A DNA stretch of 64,000 nucleotides, from the NCBI RefSeq assembly GCF_007830495.1, contig NZ_VLKW01000013.1:124001-188000 (forward strand), given 5' to 3'. The position numbers were made by a program, and so were the translations under genes. The notes below the pieces were generated by a model. The model was not told where the DNA came from. It saw only the letters and a program-made list of their open reading frames with translations, and ran no database searches. This DNA is from Pseudoduganella flava (GTDB taxonomy: Bacteria; Pseudomonadota; Gammaproteobacteria; Burkholderiales; Burkholderiaceae_D). Positions 7,871-16,410 of the stretch are shown here, piece after piece (position 1 is the first letter of the stretch; each line of letters starts with the position of its first letter).

Positions 7871-9991
7871 TTACTGCGCAGTGGCAGCGCCTTCCTCGGC
7901 AGCAGCCTTCATCGACAGCTTCAGGCGGCCGCGGTCGTCGGTCTCGAGAACCTTCACGCGCACTTGCTGGCCTTCCTTCAGGTAGTCGGCGACGGCGTTG
8001 ACACGCTCGTTGGCGATCTGCGAGATGTGCAGCAGGCCATCCTTGCCCGGCATGACTTGCACGATCGCGCCGAAGTCCAGGAGCTTGAGCACGGTGCCGT
8101 CGTAGGTCTTGCCCACTTCGACCGATGCGGTCAGCTCTTCGATGCGGCGCTTGGCTTCCTGGCCGGCGGCGGCATCGACGGAGGCGATCGTCACGACGCC
8201 TTCGTCGGAAATGTCGATCTGCGTGCCGGTTTCCTCGGTCAGCGCGCGGATCACGGCGCCGCCCTTGCCGATCACGTCGCGGATCTTCTCGGGGTTGATC
8301 TTGATGGTGATCAGGCGCGGTGCGAAGTCGGACAGTTCCGTCTTCACGTGCGGCATCGCCTTCTGCATCTCGCCCAGGATGTGCTCGCGGCCTTCCTTGG
8401 CTTGCGCCAGCGCGACCTGCATGATCTCCTTCGTGATGCCCTGGATCTTGATGTCCATCTGCAGCGCCGTGATGCCGTTGGCGGTGCCGGCGACCTTGAA
8501 GTCCATGTCTCCCAGGTGGTCTTCGTCACCCAGGATGTCGGACAGCACGGCGAACTTGCCGCCTTCCTTGATCAGGCCCATCGCGATACCGGCCACGTGT
8601 GCCTTCATCGGCACGCCGGCGTCCATCAGTGCCAGGCAGCCGCCGCAGACGGAAGCCATCGACGACGAACCGTTCGACTCGGTGATCTCGGACACCAGGC
8701 GCACGGAGTAGCTGAACTCTTCCGGTGCCGGCAGCGCGGCGACCAGTGCGCGCTTGGCCAGGCGGCCGTGGCCCACTTCGCGGCGCTTCGGCGTACCGAC
8801 GCGACCCGTTTCGCCCGTGGCGAACGGCGGCATGTTGTAGTGCAGCATGAAGTCGTCCGTGTACTCGCCCATCAGCGCGTCGATCTTCTGCGAATCGCGG
8901 GCGGTGCCCAAGGTCGCGACGACCAGTGCCTGGGTTTCGCCACGGGTGAACAGCGCGGAGCCGTGGGTACGCGGCAGCACGGAGGTGCGGATCGCGATCG
9001 GACGCACGGTGCGGGTGTCGCGGCCGTCGATACGCGGCTCGCCGTTCAGGATCTGCGAACGGACGACCTTGGCTTCCATGTCGAACAGGATGTTGCCCAC
9101 TTCGACGGCGTCCGGCGCATCCACGCCTTCGGCAGCGGCTTGCGCGGCCAGGTCGGCCAGCACTTCGCTCTGCATCGCGCGCAGCTTGTCGGTACGGGCC
9201 TGCTTGTTCTTCGTCTGGTACGCTTCGTTGATCTTCGCTTCGGCGAACTGCGCGACCTTGGCGATCAGCGCTTCGTTCTTCGCCGGCGGGTTCCATTCCT
9301 GCTCGGGCTGGCCACCCTCTTCCACCAGGGCGTGGATCGCGTCGATAACGACACGCATCTGCTCATGGCCGTAGACCACGGCGCCCAGCATCACTTCCTC
9401 GGACAGCTGCTTCGCTTCCGATTCGACCATCAGCACGGCCGTTTCGGTACCCGCAACCACCAGGTCCATCTCGGACGTCTTCAGTTGCGTCGTCGTCGGG
9501 TTCAGCAGGTACTGGCCGTTGGTGTAACCCACGCGGGCGGCACCGATCGGGCCGTTGAACGGCACGCCGGCCACGCACAGCGCGGCGGAAGCGCCGATCA
9601 TCGAAGGGATGTCCGGATCGATCTCAGGATTGACCGACAGGACGTGCACGATGACCTGCACTTCGTTCATGTAACCTTCCGGGAACAGCGGGCGGATCGG
9701 GCGGTCGATCAGGCGGGACGTCAACGTCTCCTTCTCCGACGGGCGGCCTTCACGCTTGAAGAAGCCACCCGGGATCTTGCCGGCTGCGTAGGTCTTCTCG
9801 ATGTAGTCGACCGTCAGCGGGAAGAAATCCTGACCGGGCTTCGCGTCCTTGCGCGCCACCACGGTTGCCAGCACGACGGTGTCGTCCATCGACACCAACA
9901 CCGCGCCGGAGGCCTGGCGAGCGATCTCGCCGGTTTCCAGGGTCACGGTATGTTGGCCGTACTGGAAGGTTTTCGTAACTTTGTTAAACAT
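7871..9991 (-). CDS. pnp: Polyribonucleotide nucleotidyltransferase (PNPase)
   Basis: Phosphorolytic 3'-5' exoribonuclease of the RNA degradosome. The 706-residue protein is full length for the family. It has two RNase PH-like halves, a KH domain with the GxxG loop IGKGGAVIR near residues 574-582, and an S1 RNA-binding domain over roughly residues 620-690 ending in KLSMKAA. The ATG at 9991 is preceded by AAAGGGA at a suitable distance. It follows rpsO, as in most proteobacteria, but a terminator and a hairpin-rich leader lie between them, so it probably has its own promoter and leader-based control as well as read-through. Confidence 0.97.
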   Translation of the reverse strand: MFNKVTKTFQYGQHTVTLETGEIARQASGAVLVSMDDTVVLATVVARKDAKPGQDFFPLTVDYIEKTYAAGKIPGGFFKREGRPSEKETLTSRLIDRPIRPLFPEGYMNEVQVIVHVLSVNPEIDPDIPSMIGASAALCVAGVPFNGPIGAARVGYTNGQYLLNPTTTQLKTSEMDLVVAGTETAVLMVESEAKQLSEEVMLGAVVYGHEQMRVVIDAIHALVEEGGQPEQEWNPPAKNEALIAKVAQFAEAKINEAYQTKNKQARTDKLRAMQSEVLADLAAQAAAEGVDAPDAVEVGNILFDMEAKVVRSQILNGEPRIDGRDTRTVRPIAIRTSVLPRTHGSALFTRGETQALVVATLGTARDSQKIDALMGEYTDDFMLHYNMPPFATGETGRVGTPKRREVGHGRLAKRALVAALPAPEEFSYSVRLVSEITESNGSSSMASVCGGCLALMDAGVPMKAHVAGIAMGLIKEGGKFAVLSDILGDEDHLGDMDFKVAGTANGITALQMDIKIQGITKEIMQVALAQAKEGREHILGEMQKAMPHVKTELSDFAPRLITIKINPEKIRDVIGKGGAVIRALTEETGTQIDISDEGVVTIASVDAAAGQEAKRRIEELTASVEVGKTYDGTVLKLLDFGAIVQVMPGKDGLLHISQIANERVNAVADYLKEGQQVRVKVLETDDRGRLKLSMKAAAEEGAATAQ

Positions 9992-10013
9992 GGGTAATCC
10001 CTTTCTATTTGCC

Positions 10014-10074
10014 GACAGATTTTCAGGGGCTGTCGTTCACCTCACCACAGGCGGCTTGCTGATGCGTGCCGCCT
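10014..10074 (-). promoter_or_regulatory. pnp leader with two hairpins
   Basis: The untranslated region before pnp can form two perfect stems. One is AGGCGGC with GCCGCCT (10049-10055 and 10068-10074). The other is GACAG with CTGTC (10014-10018 and 10030-10034). In enterobacteria the pnp leader contains stems cut by RNase III, after which PNPase represses its own synthesis. The two-stem layout here fits such autoregulation, but that is inference. Confidence 0.5.
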
Positions 10075-10123
10075 TATTGCTCATCATCTCCCCAAGGTTC
10101 CACTTGGAAATAATTTAACATTC

Positions 10124-10165
10124 CAAAAAGACAAAATGCCCGCGACAGCGAACTGGCGCAGGCAT
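10124..10165 (-). terminator. Terminator between rpsO and pnp
   Basis: On the minus strand ATGCCTGCG pairs with CGCGGGCAT (nine pairs, one G-U; plus-strand arms 10136-10144 and 10157-10165). It is followed by TTTTGTCTTTTT. It stands 26 bases after the rpsO stop and would separate rpsO from pnp expression. Confidence 0.8.
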
Positions 10166-10191
10166 CTGGTTTAAAACCGGTACCGCAAAAA

Positions 10192-10461
10192 TTACTTACG
10201 CAGACCCAGTTTGGCGATCAGATCGCGGTAACGGGTTGCGTCCTTACCCTTCAGGTAAGCCAGCAGGCTCTTACGACGGTTCACCATCTTGATCAGGCCA
10301 CGACGGGAGTGGTGATCCTTGGTGTGCTCCTTGAAGTGGGAGTTCAGTTCGTTGATGCGTGCGGTCAGCAGCGCGACCTGGACTTCCGGGGAGCCCGTGT
10401 CGTTCTGACCACGTGCGTTGTCCGCGATGATCGCGGCTTTGTTGATGCTCTCTACAGTCAT
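10192..10461 (-). CDS. rpsO: 30S ribosomal protein S15
   Basis: Primary 16S rRNA-binding protein of the small-subunit platform, 89 residues, exactly the usual length. It has the conserved [14 protein letters not shown] and DHHSRRGL segments, the latter carrying the His/Ser/Arg residues that bind the three-way junction and the GU/GC motif of 16S rRNA. The ATG at 10461 is preceded by AAAGG at nine bases. It lies upstream of pnp on the same strand, the common order. S15 usually represses its own translation by binding its leader; the leader here carries a hairpin at its extreme 5' end. Confidence 0.98.
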   Translation of the reverse strand: MTVESINKAAIIADNARGQNDTGSPEVQVALLTARINELNSHFKEHTKDHHSRRGLIKMVNRRKSLLAYLKGKDATRYRDLIAKLGLRK

Positions 10462-10529
10462 GATGAACCTTTCACATGCGATGCGCGGAGTGACGGGACC
10501 CTGCACATCGTGAACAACGTTAAATAAAA

Positions 10530-10552
10530 AAACCTGCCCGTAATGGACAGGC
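10530..10552 (-). terminator. Hairpin plus U-run at the 5' end of the rpsO leader
   Basis: On the minus strand CCTGTCC pairs with GGGCAGG around the loop ATTAC, followed directly by seven T. No minus-strand gene ends just upstream; the next gene is on the plus strand. A TATACT -10 box lies a few bases upstream, at about 10559-10564. The hairpin would therefore form at the start of the rpsO transcript and could work as an attenuator, or it could be a terminator guarding rpsO from transcription coming from leuA. Confidence 0.6.
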
Positions 10553-10596
10553 CCGCAAGTATAGCGGAAAACGCGCGTGGTGTACCGGCTTCTGAC

Positions 10597-10602
10597 TACA
10601 AT
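10597..10602 (+). promoter_or_regulatory. Candidate -10 box of the lipoprotein gene
   Basis: TACAAT 24 bases before the start codon, with a strong AGGAG ribosome site at 10614-10618 between them. No good -35 is visible. Confidence 0.35.
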
Positions 10603-10625
10603 TATTCATCGAACAGGAGTCCTGC

Positions 10626-11111
10626 ATGAAAAAACTGATCATTCCAGCAATGTTCTGCGCCGCGTTGGCGGGCTGCGCGCTGGGCCCGCCGCCGCAGCCG
10701 GGCGAGCCGATGGCCGCCGTCGAAGGCCGCCTCGGCCGCCCCACCGCCCGCTTCCAGGTGGGCGGCGACACGGTGGACGAATACGGCGCCGGCTCGTTTG
10801 GCCAGTTCACGTGGATGGCCCGCTACGGCCCGGACGGCAGGCTGCGCTCGTACGAGCAGGTGCTGACGGACGAGAAATTCGCCACCGTGAAGCTGGGCGT
10901 GGACGACAAGACCTCGATCCTGCACACGTTCGGCCACCCGGCCGAGACGTCGTACCTGTCGCTGCGCGACCTGGAAGTGTGGAGCTACCGCTACAAGCAG
11001 TCGGGCGTATGGGACTCGATGATGCACGTGCACTTCTCGCGCGACGGCAAGGTGCGTGAGATGATGGCCGGGCCGGACCCGATGCGGGAGGCGAAGGATG
11101 GGTGGTTTTAG
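10626..11111 (+). CDS. BamE/SmpA-like outer-membrane lipoprotein
   Basis: A 161-residue lipoprotein. A short signal peptide, MKKLIIPAMFCAALAGC, ends in a lipobox LAGC with Cys17 as the lipidated residue. The mature part has the repeat layout of SmpA/OmlA-type domains (EGRLGRPTARF, TFGHPAETS, and a paired strand-strand-helix pattern). Such domains occur in BamE and in many small Burkholderiales lipoproteins. Because it stands outside any bam cluster I call it a family member, not BamE itself. It is monocistronic and converges on leuA. Confidence 0.75.
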   Translation: MKKLIIPAMFCAALAGCALGPPPQPGEPMAAVEGRLGRPTARFQVGGDTVDEYGAGSFGQFTWMARYGPDGRLRSYEQVLTDEKFATVKLGVDDKTSILHTFGHPAETSYLSLRDLEVWSYRYKQSGVWDSMMHVHFSRDGKVREMMAGPDPMREAKDGWF

Positions 11112-11126
11112 AGAGGCCACAGGCTC

Positions 11127-11200
11127 GATTGAACCCAACAGCAGAAGCCGGGGTCAGACCCGGCGGGTCTGACCCCAGGGTTTGCTTTGGGGTTGAAACA
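11127..11200. repeat. REP-like palindromic element, copy 1 (GTCAGACCC family)
   Basis: The core at 11150-11176 is a perfect inverted repeat: GGGGTCAGACCC, spacer GGC, GGGTCTGACCCC. The same 27 bases recur at 25362-25388. The flanks also match the other copy when that copy is read in reverse complement (GAACCCA on one side, GGGTTTGC then GGGTT on the other), so the repeated unit is about 70 bases long and the two copies lie inverted. It sits between two convergent genes and could terminate transcription from both sides. Confidence 0.85.
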
Positions 11201-11220
11201 AAGCCGGCGTCCCACTGCCG

Positions 11221-12762
11221 TCAGATCCGCTCCGTCTGCGGATTGACCCGCTCCTTCGCATGCAGCTTGTTCAGCGCGGCGAGGTAAGCTTTCGCGGAAG
11301 CGACCACGATATCCGGGTCCGCGCCCACGCCGTTGACGATCCGCCCCGCCTGCGACAGCCGCATCGTCACCTCGCCCTGCGATTGCGACGATGGGCTGAT
11401 CGCGGCGATCGAGAACAGCACCAGTTCGGCGCCGCTTTTCGCTTCGCTTTCGATCGCGTTGACGATCGCATCGACCGGTCCGTCGCCCGTGCCTTCGCAG
11501 ACGACTTCGCGGCCGCCCTGCGCGAACACGACGCGTGCGTGCGGCAGCTCGCCCGTTTCGCTCCGCTGCGCCAGCGACACGAGGCGGTAATGTTCGCCCT
11601 CTTCGCGCTCCTCGGTCGAGACGAGGGCCATGATGTCCTCGTCGAAGATCTCGGCCTTGCGGTCGGCCAGGTCCTTGAAGCGGGCGAACGCGCCGTTCAG
11701 TTCCGCTTCCGATTCCAGCTCGATGCCCAGTTCCTGCAAGCGCTGCTTGAACGCGTTGCGGCCGGAGAGCTTGCCCAGCACGATCTTGTTGGCCGTCCAG
11801 CCCACGTCCTCGGCGCGCATGATCTCGTACGTTTCGCGCGCCTTCAGGATGCCGTCCTGGTGGATGCCCGATGCATGCGCGAACGCGTTGGCACCCACGA
11901 CCGCCTTGTTCGGCTGCACGGCGAAGCCCGTGATCTGCGACACCATCTTCGACGCCGGCACGATCTGCGTGGTGTCGATGCCGCATTCGAGGTTGAAGTA
12001 GGCGCCGCGCGTGCGCAGCGCCATCACCACTTCTTCCAACGCCGTGTTGCCGGCCCGTTCGCCCAGCCCGTTGATCGTGCACTCGACCTGGCGCGCGCCG
12101 CCGATCGTCACGCCGGCCAGCGAGTTGGCCACCGCGAGCCCCAGGTCGTTATGGCAGTGCACCGACCAGATGGCCTTGTCCGAATTCGGGATGCGCTCGC
12201 GCAGCCGGCGGATCGTTTCGCCGAACAGCTCGGGCACGGCATAGCCCACGGTGTCGGGAAAGTTGATCGTCGTCGCCCCTTCGGCAATGACGCCTTCCAG
12301 CACGCGGCACAGGAAATCTTCCTCGGAGCGGCTGCCGTCTTCCGGCGAGAACTCGATGTCGTCCGTGAACTGGCGGGCAAAGCGCACAGCGAGCCTGGCC
12401 TGCTCAAGCACCATTTCCGGCTCCATCCGCAGCTTCATCTTCATGTGCAGCGGCGACGTGGCGATGAACGTGTGGATGCGCTTGCGGGCGGCAGGTTCGA
12501 GCGCCTCGGCGGCACGCGCGATGTCGCGGTCGTTGGCGCGCGACAGCGAGCAGATGGTGGAATCCTTGACGGTGGCGGCGATCGCTCGGATCGCTTCGAA
12601 GTCGCCCGGCGACGCGGCCGCGAAGCCGGCCTCGATGACGTCCACTCGCAGCTTCTCGAGCTGGCGGGCGATGCGGATTTTTTCTTCCTTCGTCATCGAC
12701 GCGCCCGGCGATTGCTCGCCGTCGCGCAGGGTCGTGTCGAAGATGATCAGGCGGTTACTCAT
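11221..12762 (-). CDS. leuA: 2-isopropylmalate synthase
   Basis: First committed step of leucine synthesis: acetyl-CoA plus 2-oxoisovalerate. The protein has 513 residues. The N-terminal catalytic TIM barrel begins with [16 protein letters not shown], and the metal ligands are expected in the [13 protein letters not shown] segment. The C-terminal regulatory domain, where leucine binds in this family, is present (about residues 390-500). The ATG at 12762 has AAGGAG nine bases upstream; a three-codon ORF (MHE) overlaps the same leader. It follows pssA with a gap of 39 bases and is probably cotranscribed with it. It ends beside a REP-like element. Confidence 0.96.
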   Translation of the reverse strand: MSNRLIIFDTTLRDGEQSPGASMTKEEKIRIARQLEKLRVDVIEAGFAAASPGDFEAIRAIAATVKDSTICSLSRANDRDIARAAEALEPAARKRIHTFIATSPLHMKMKLRMEPEMVLEQARLAVRFARQFTDDIEFSPEDGSRSEEDFLCRVLEGVIAEGATTINFPDTVGYAVPELFGETIRRLRERIPNSDKAIWSVHCHNDLGLAVANSLAGVTIGGARQVECTINGLGERAGNTALEEVVMALRTRGAYFNLECGIDTTQIVPASKMVSQITGFAVQPNKAVVGANAFAHASGIHQDGILKARETYEIMRAEDVGWTANKIVLGKLSGRNAFKQRLQELGIELESEAELNGAFARFKDLADRKAEIFDEDIMALVSTEEREEGEHYRLVSLAQRSETGELPHARVVFAQGGREVVCEGTGDGPVDAIVNAIESEAKSGAELVLFSIAAISPSSQSQGEVTMRLSQAGRIVNGVGADPDIVVASAKAYLAALNKLHAKERVNPQTERI

Positions 12763-12801
12763 GCATAAACTCCTTGGTGTCTTGCGTGGCCGCCGACCAG
12801 G

Positions 12802-13677
12802 TCAGCGGCCTTCGTCTTCCTCGGGTTCCTCGTCGACCTGCACGATCGACACCGGCTTGCCCTTCGCCAGCCGGGCGAAGAACACCAGGTAGCCGGACAG
12901 GCCATACAGCACGAACAGCGGGAACATCACCTTCGGCGGATCCAGCGACACGAGCGCGAACGCCAGCGCGATCAGGAACACGGTGATGAACGGTACGGAC
13001 TTCCTGAAATTGACGTCCTTGAAGCTGTAGAACGGCACGTTGGTGACCATCGTCAGGCCGGCGAACAGCGCGATACCCCACGAGAACCACGGCATATCGG
13101 TGCCCTTGACGTCCAGGTCGACCATCATCAGCACGAGGCCCGCGACCAGCGCGGCGGCCGACGGGCTGGGCATGCCCTGGAAGTAGCGCTTGTCGACGAC
13201 GGCGATATTGGTGTTGAAGCGGGCCAGCCGCAGCGCGGCGCCGGCGCAATACACGAAGGCGGCAATCCAGCCCAGCTTGCCCAGGCCGCGCAGCGACCAT
13301 TCGTAGATGACGAGCGCGGGCGCGGCGCCGAACGACACCATGTCCGACAGGCTGTCGTACTGCGCACCGAATTCGCTTTGGGTATTGGTCAGCCGGGCCA
13401 CGCGGCCATCCAGGCCGTCCAGCAGCATCGCCACGAAGATCGCCCAGGCCGCATGCTCGAAGCGCTGGTTCATCGCCATCACGATCGCGTAAAAGCCGCA
13501 GAACAGCGCCCCGGTGGTGAACGCGTTCGGCAGCAGGTAGATGCCGCGCGAACGGGGCCGCGGCTCGCCGGTGCGCTCGGCCTTCTTGCGGGCGAATCTG
13601 GCGAACGGCGTGCGCCGTGGCGCCTTGGCGATGGGAGTGGTACCGTTCTTGGGCCGGCGACGGGGAAATTTTGCCAT
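12802..13677 (-). CDS. pssA: CDP-diacylglycerol-serine O-phosphatidyltransferase
   Basis: Integral membrane enzyme making phosphatidylserine, the precursor of phosphatidylethanolamine. The 291-residue protein has a basic N-terminal tail of about 45 residues followed by several membrane segments. The CDP-alcohol phosphatidyltransferase signature (DGLDGRVAR, then G-x3-D-x3-D in FGAQYDSLSD) is intact near residues 86-111. A charged acidic tail (EEPEEDEGR) ends the protein. The ATG at 13677 is the only sensible start. The leader holds a long GC palindrome just downstream of a TATAAT box. Confidence 0.95.
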   Translation of the reverse strand: MAKFPRRRPKNGTTPIAKAPRRTPFARFARKKAERTGEPRPRSRGIYLLPNAFTTGALFCGFYAIVMAMNQRFEHAAWAIFVAMLLDGLDGRVARLTNTQSEFGAQYDSLSDMVSFGAAPALVIYEWSLRGLGKLGWIAAFVYCAGAALRLARFNTNIAVVDKRYFQGMPSPSAAALVAGLVLMMVDLDVKGTDMPWFSWGIALFAGLTMVTNVPFYSFKDVNFRKSVPFITVFLIALAFALVSLDPPKVMFPLFVLYGLSGYLVFFARLAKGKPVSIVQVDEEPEEDEGR

Positions 13678-13710
13678 GTGCTGTTGTGCGTACGCTGCGT
13701 TATTGTTCTG

Positions 13711-13739
13711 CTCCGGCCGGGCATGATGCCCGGCCGGAG
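13711..13739. repeat. 29-base perfect palindrome in the pssA leader
   Basis: Arms of 14 bases (CTCCGGCCGGGCAT and its complement) are separated by a single G. The pssA transcript, read from the -10 box at 13746-13751, would begin at or inside this hairpin. No T-run follows on either strand, so it is not a standard terminator. It could stabilise the mRNA 5' end. Confidence 0.6.
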
Positions 13740-13745
13740 GCCCCT

Positions 13746-13751
13746 ATTATA
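13746..13751 (-). promoter_or_regulatory. Candidate -10 box of pssA
   Basis: A perfect TATAAT on the minus strand, about 69 bases before the pssA start. The -35 region is not recognisable at 16-18 bases. Confidence 0.5.
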
Positions 13752-13768
13752 GAGGAGCACGCAGCGCG

Positions 13769-13802
13769 CCTGTGCCGAATCGTCGCCGGGGTGCGGCACA
13801 GG
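13769..13802. terminator. Stem-loop after the SIMPL gene
   Basis: CCTGTGCCG pairs perfectly with CGGCACAGG (13769-13777 and 13794-13802) 15 bases beyond the stop codon of the minus-strand SIMPL gene. There is no clear U-run, so it may end transcription inefficiently or protect the mRNA 3' end. Confidence 0.4.
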
Positions 13803-13816
13803 CGGGCACCGAGCGC

Positions 13817-14578
13817 TCAGCGGAAGCGCACCTTGCCGACGAGGCGCATCTCCAAGGTCGTCTCGCCCGGTTCGAACGACGGTTCGGCTACCTCGGCCAT
13901 GTCGGCCTTGGCTGCGCGCATCATCATCGGCGCGGCCGCCACCGCGTTCTCGCGCCCGCCGGCGTAGTTGCCCGAGCCTTCGAAGTCCACCGTGTCGAGT
14001 ACGGCGTCCGACAGCGGCCGGCCCATCGCGCCGGCGACGGCGGCGATCCGCTCGTTCAGGTTCTTGTAGGTGGCGGCGATGCGCTGGTCGTCCAGCTTCT
14101 TCGTCGCGGCCGGCGACAGGCCGAAGTTGATCGAGTTCAGCGTCAGCACCTTCTGCGCCGCGGCCACCGTTTTCGGCAGGCCCGTCAGGTTCTTCGTCTT
14201 CACTTCGACGTACTGGCCCACGCGCCAGGCGGTCGGCAGGCGCGGCTTGTTGCCGGCCAGCGGCACGGGCGGCCGGTCTTCCGGGTAGACGGGATAGGTG
14301 TAGTAACCCATCGTCTTCAGTTCGGCGCCCGGGTCCTCGCGCTTGATGATGTCGAGGCCCTGCTTCATCTTCTGGTTGACGCGCGATGCGGCGGCGGCCT
14401 TGTCCTTGTCCTGTTCCTCGATCGCCAGCGTGGCGGTGGCCAGGTCGTTCGGCGCCTTCACTTCGCCATACGCGGGAATGATGACGGTGGTGCCGGTGGT
14501 CGGCAGCTGGGCCTGCGCCTGGGCTGCGCCGACGGCCAGCGCCAGCGCGACGGCCGCCACGGTTCTTGTCAGGGTCAT
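13817..14578 (-). CDS. SIMPL (DUF541) domain periplasmic protein
   Basis: A 253-residue secreted protein. A cleavable signal peptide ends near AAQAQA, followed by the SIMPL/DUF541 fold: an opening strand with GEVKAPNDLATATLAIEEQ, the characteristic SRVNQKMKQGLDIIK helix, a central TYPVY segment with variable Pro-rich loop, and a closing strand pattern TLEMRLVGKVRF. Proteins of this type (for example E. coli YggE and BP26 of Brucella) are periplasmic or surface-exposed and form ring-like oligomers. Their exact role is unclear. The gene is monocistronic, divergent from the phosphatase gene. Confidence 0.85.
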   Translation of the reverse strand: MTLTRTVAAVALALAVGAAQAQAQLPTTGTTVIIPAYGEVKAPNDLATATLAIEEQDKDKAAAASRVNQKMKQGLDIIKREDPGAELKTMGYYTYPVYPEDRPPVPLAGNKPRLPTAWRVGQYVEVKTKNLTGLPKTVAAAQKVLTLNSINFGLSPAATKKLDDQRIAATYKNLNERIAAVAGAMGRPLSDAVLDTVDFEGSGNYAGGRENAVAAAPMMMRAAKADMAEVAEPSFEPGETTLEMRLVGKVRFR

Positions 14579-14732
14579 GGAATGCTCCTTGGTTGATCAG
14601 TGTGCGCAATTTAACCGATCCTGTACGCTGCGCCGGCAACAGTTGGTGAACGTTTGTAACAGCCGCTGTCATCAGGGCGACATGCGACTATGCGAAGATG
14701 GCAAGCTGCCGTAACCTCAACCCAAGACCACT

Positions 14733-16388
14733 ATGAGAACAACGATCCTCCTTCCGCTGGCGCTGGCAGCAAGCTGCTGCGCCACCGCCGCCCCCGCCCG
14801 CACGCCGGCCGCCCCGCAACCCGCCGCCCAGGCACCTGCGCCGAAACTCGTCGTCGTGATGGCCGTCGACGGCCTGCCGCAGGAACAGCTGGTGCGCTAT
14901 CGCGCCCAGTTCGGCCAGGGCGGCTTCCGCCGCCTGCTCGAACAGGGCGCCTGGTTCGCCGATGCGCACCAGGCGCACGGCACCACCGTCACGGCCGTCG
15001 GCCACACGGCGATCCTGACCGGCGCCTACCCGTACCAGCACGGCATCGTCGCCAACAACTGGATCGACCGCGCCACCGGCGAAGAGATCTACTGCACCGA
15101 GGACCGCGCCCACCAGTACATCGGCGAAGCGACCGGCCCGCACGACGGCACGTCGCCGGCCCGGCTGAAGGTCGACACACTGGGCGACCAGCTGCGCTAC
15201 GCGACGGGCAACCGCGCCAAGGTGGTCGCGATCTCCGGCAAGGACCGCGGCGCGATCCTGCTGGCCGGGAAGAACGGCACGGCGTACATGTACATGGAAG
15301 GCAGCGGCAACTTCGCCAGCAGCACGTGGTACATGCAGCAGCATCCGGCCTGGGTGCAGCGCTACAACGCGGGCAAGCCGCAGGACCGCTATTACGGCAA
15401 GACGTGGCGACCGATGCTGGCCGACAGCGCCTATGCGATGGATGCGGAAGGCCCGCTGTTCGCCCTCTCCTACTACAGCGAGAGCGGCCAGCCGGACGCC
15501 GGCTATTACAAGCGCCTGAAGGAAGGCCCTTACGTGGACGAGCTGACCCTGGACTTCGCCCGCGCCGCGATCGAAGGCGAACAGCTGGGCGCGAATCCGG
15601 CCGGCGTGCCGGACCTGCTGGGCGTGAGCCTGTCCGCGCACGACTACGTGAACCACCGCTATGGCCCGGAAAGCCGCATGTCGCACGATCACCTGCAGCG
15701 GCTGGACCGCATGCTGGCCGGCTTCTTCACGTACCTGGACAAGCGCGTCGGGTTTGATAACTGGCTGATCGTCCTGACCGCCGACCATGGCTTCGCCAAC
15801 AGCGCCGAGTTCTCGCAACAGCAGCGGGTCGACGCGGGCCGCGTCGACGGCAAGCAGCTCATCGCCGGACTGGAACAGCACTTGGCGGCGGCGTTCAAGG
15901 GCGTCAAGCCGATCGCCAACGCCTCGCTGCCGAACGTGTACTTCGACCAGCAGGCACTCGACAAGGCGGGCGTGAAACGGGCCGACGTCGAACAGGCGGC
16001 GCGCAACTGGCTGCTCGCGCAGACCGGCATCGCCGATGTCTACACGCGCACGCGCTTCGAGGAAGCGGGCGGCACGGGCACGCGGCTGGACCTGCTGATG
16101 CGCCGCGCGTGGCACCGTTACGAATCCGGCGACCTCGTCGTCGTGCCGCGCGCCTACTGGTCGTTCGGTTCCGGCACGAGCGGCGCCACGCACGGCACGC
16201 CGTATGCGTACGACACCAATGTGCCGCTGCTGATGATGGGCAAGCGCTGGATCACGCCAGGCAGCCACGCGACCTATGCGGAAGTCGTCGACATCGCACC
16301 GACCCTGGCCACGCTGCTGAACATCCGTCCGCCGGCCGGTGCCGAAGGGCGCGTGCTGACCGAGGTGCTGCGCCCGGCCGGCAAGTAA
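14733..16388 (+). CDS. PafA-like alkaline phosphatase superfamily enzyme
   Basis: Secreted phosphate-monoester hydrolase of the type I phosphodiesterase/PafA branch, 551 residues with a signal peptide ending around residue 20. Zinc-binding and catalytic residues are visible in order: Asp in VVVMAVDGL, the nucleophile Thr in HGTTVTAVGHT near residues 82-92, Asp and His in SAHDYVNH, Asp-His in TADHGF, and His in SGATHGTPYAYDT near residue 490. It probably releases phosphate from organic esters in the periplasm. PafA enzymes are calcium-independent and not tightly phosphate-repressed in the studied cases. No obvious Pho box was seen. It converges on the histidine kinase gene 22 bases away. Confidence 0.88.
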   Translation: MRTTILLPLALAASCCATAAPARTPAAPQPAAQAPAPKLVVVMAVDGLPQEQLVRYRAQFGQGGFRRLLEQGAWFADAHQAHGTTVTAVGHTAILTGAYPYQHGIVANNWIDRATGEEIYCTEDRAHQYIGEATGPHDGTSPARLKVDTLGDQLRYATGNRAKVVAISGKDRGAILLAGKNGTAYMYMEGSGNFASSTWYMQQHPAWVQRYNAGKPQDRYYGKTWRPMLADSAYAMDAEGPLFALSYYSESGQPDAGYYKRLKEGPYVDELTLDFARAAIEGEQLGANPAGVPDLLGVSLSAHDYVNHRYGPESRMSHDHLQRLDRMLAGFFTYLDKRVGFDNWLIVLTADHGFANSAEFSQQQRVDAGRVDGKQLIAGLEQHLAAAFKGVKPIANASLPNVYFDQQALDKAGVKRADVEQAARNWLLAQTGIADVYTRTRFEEAGGTGTRLDLLMRRAWHRYESGDLVVVPRAYWSFGSGTSGATHGTPYAYDTNVPLLMMGKRWITPGSHATYAEVVDIAPTLATLLNIRPPAGAEGRVLTEVLRPAGK

Positions 16389-16410
16389 GCCTCAGTGCGG
16401 CGGGGAGCTG

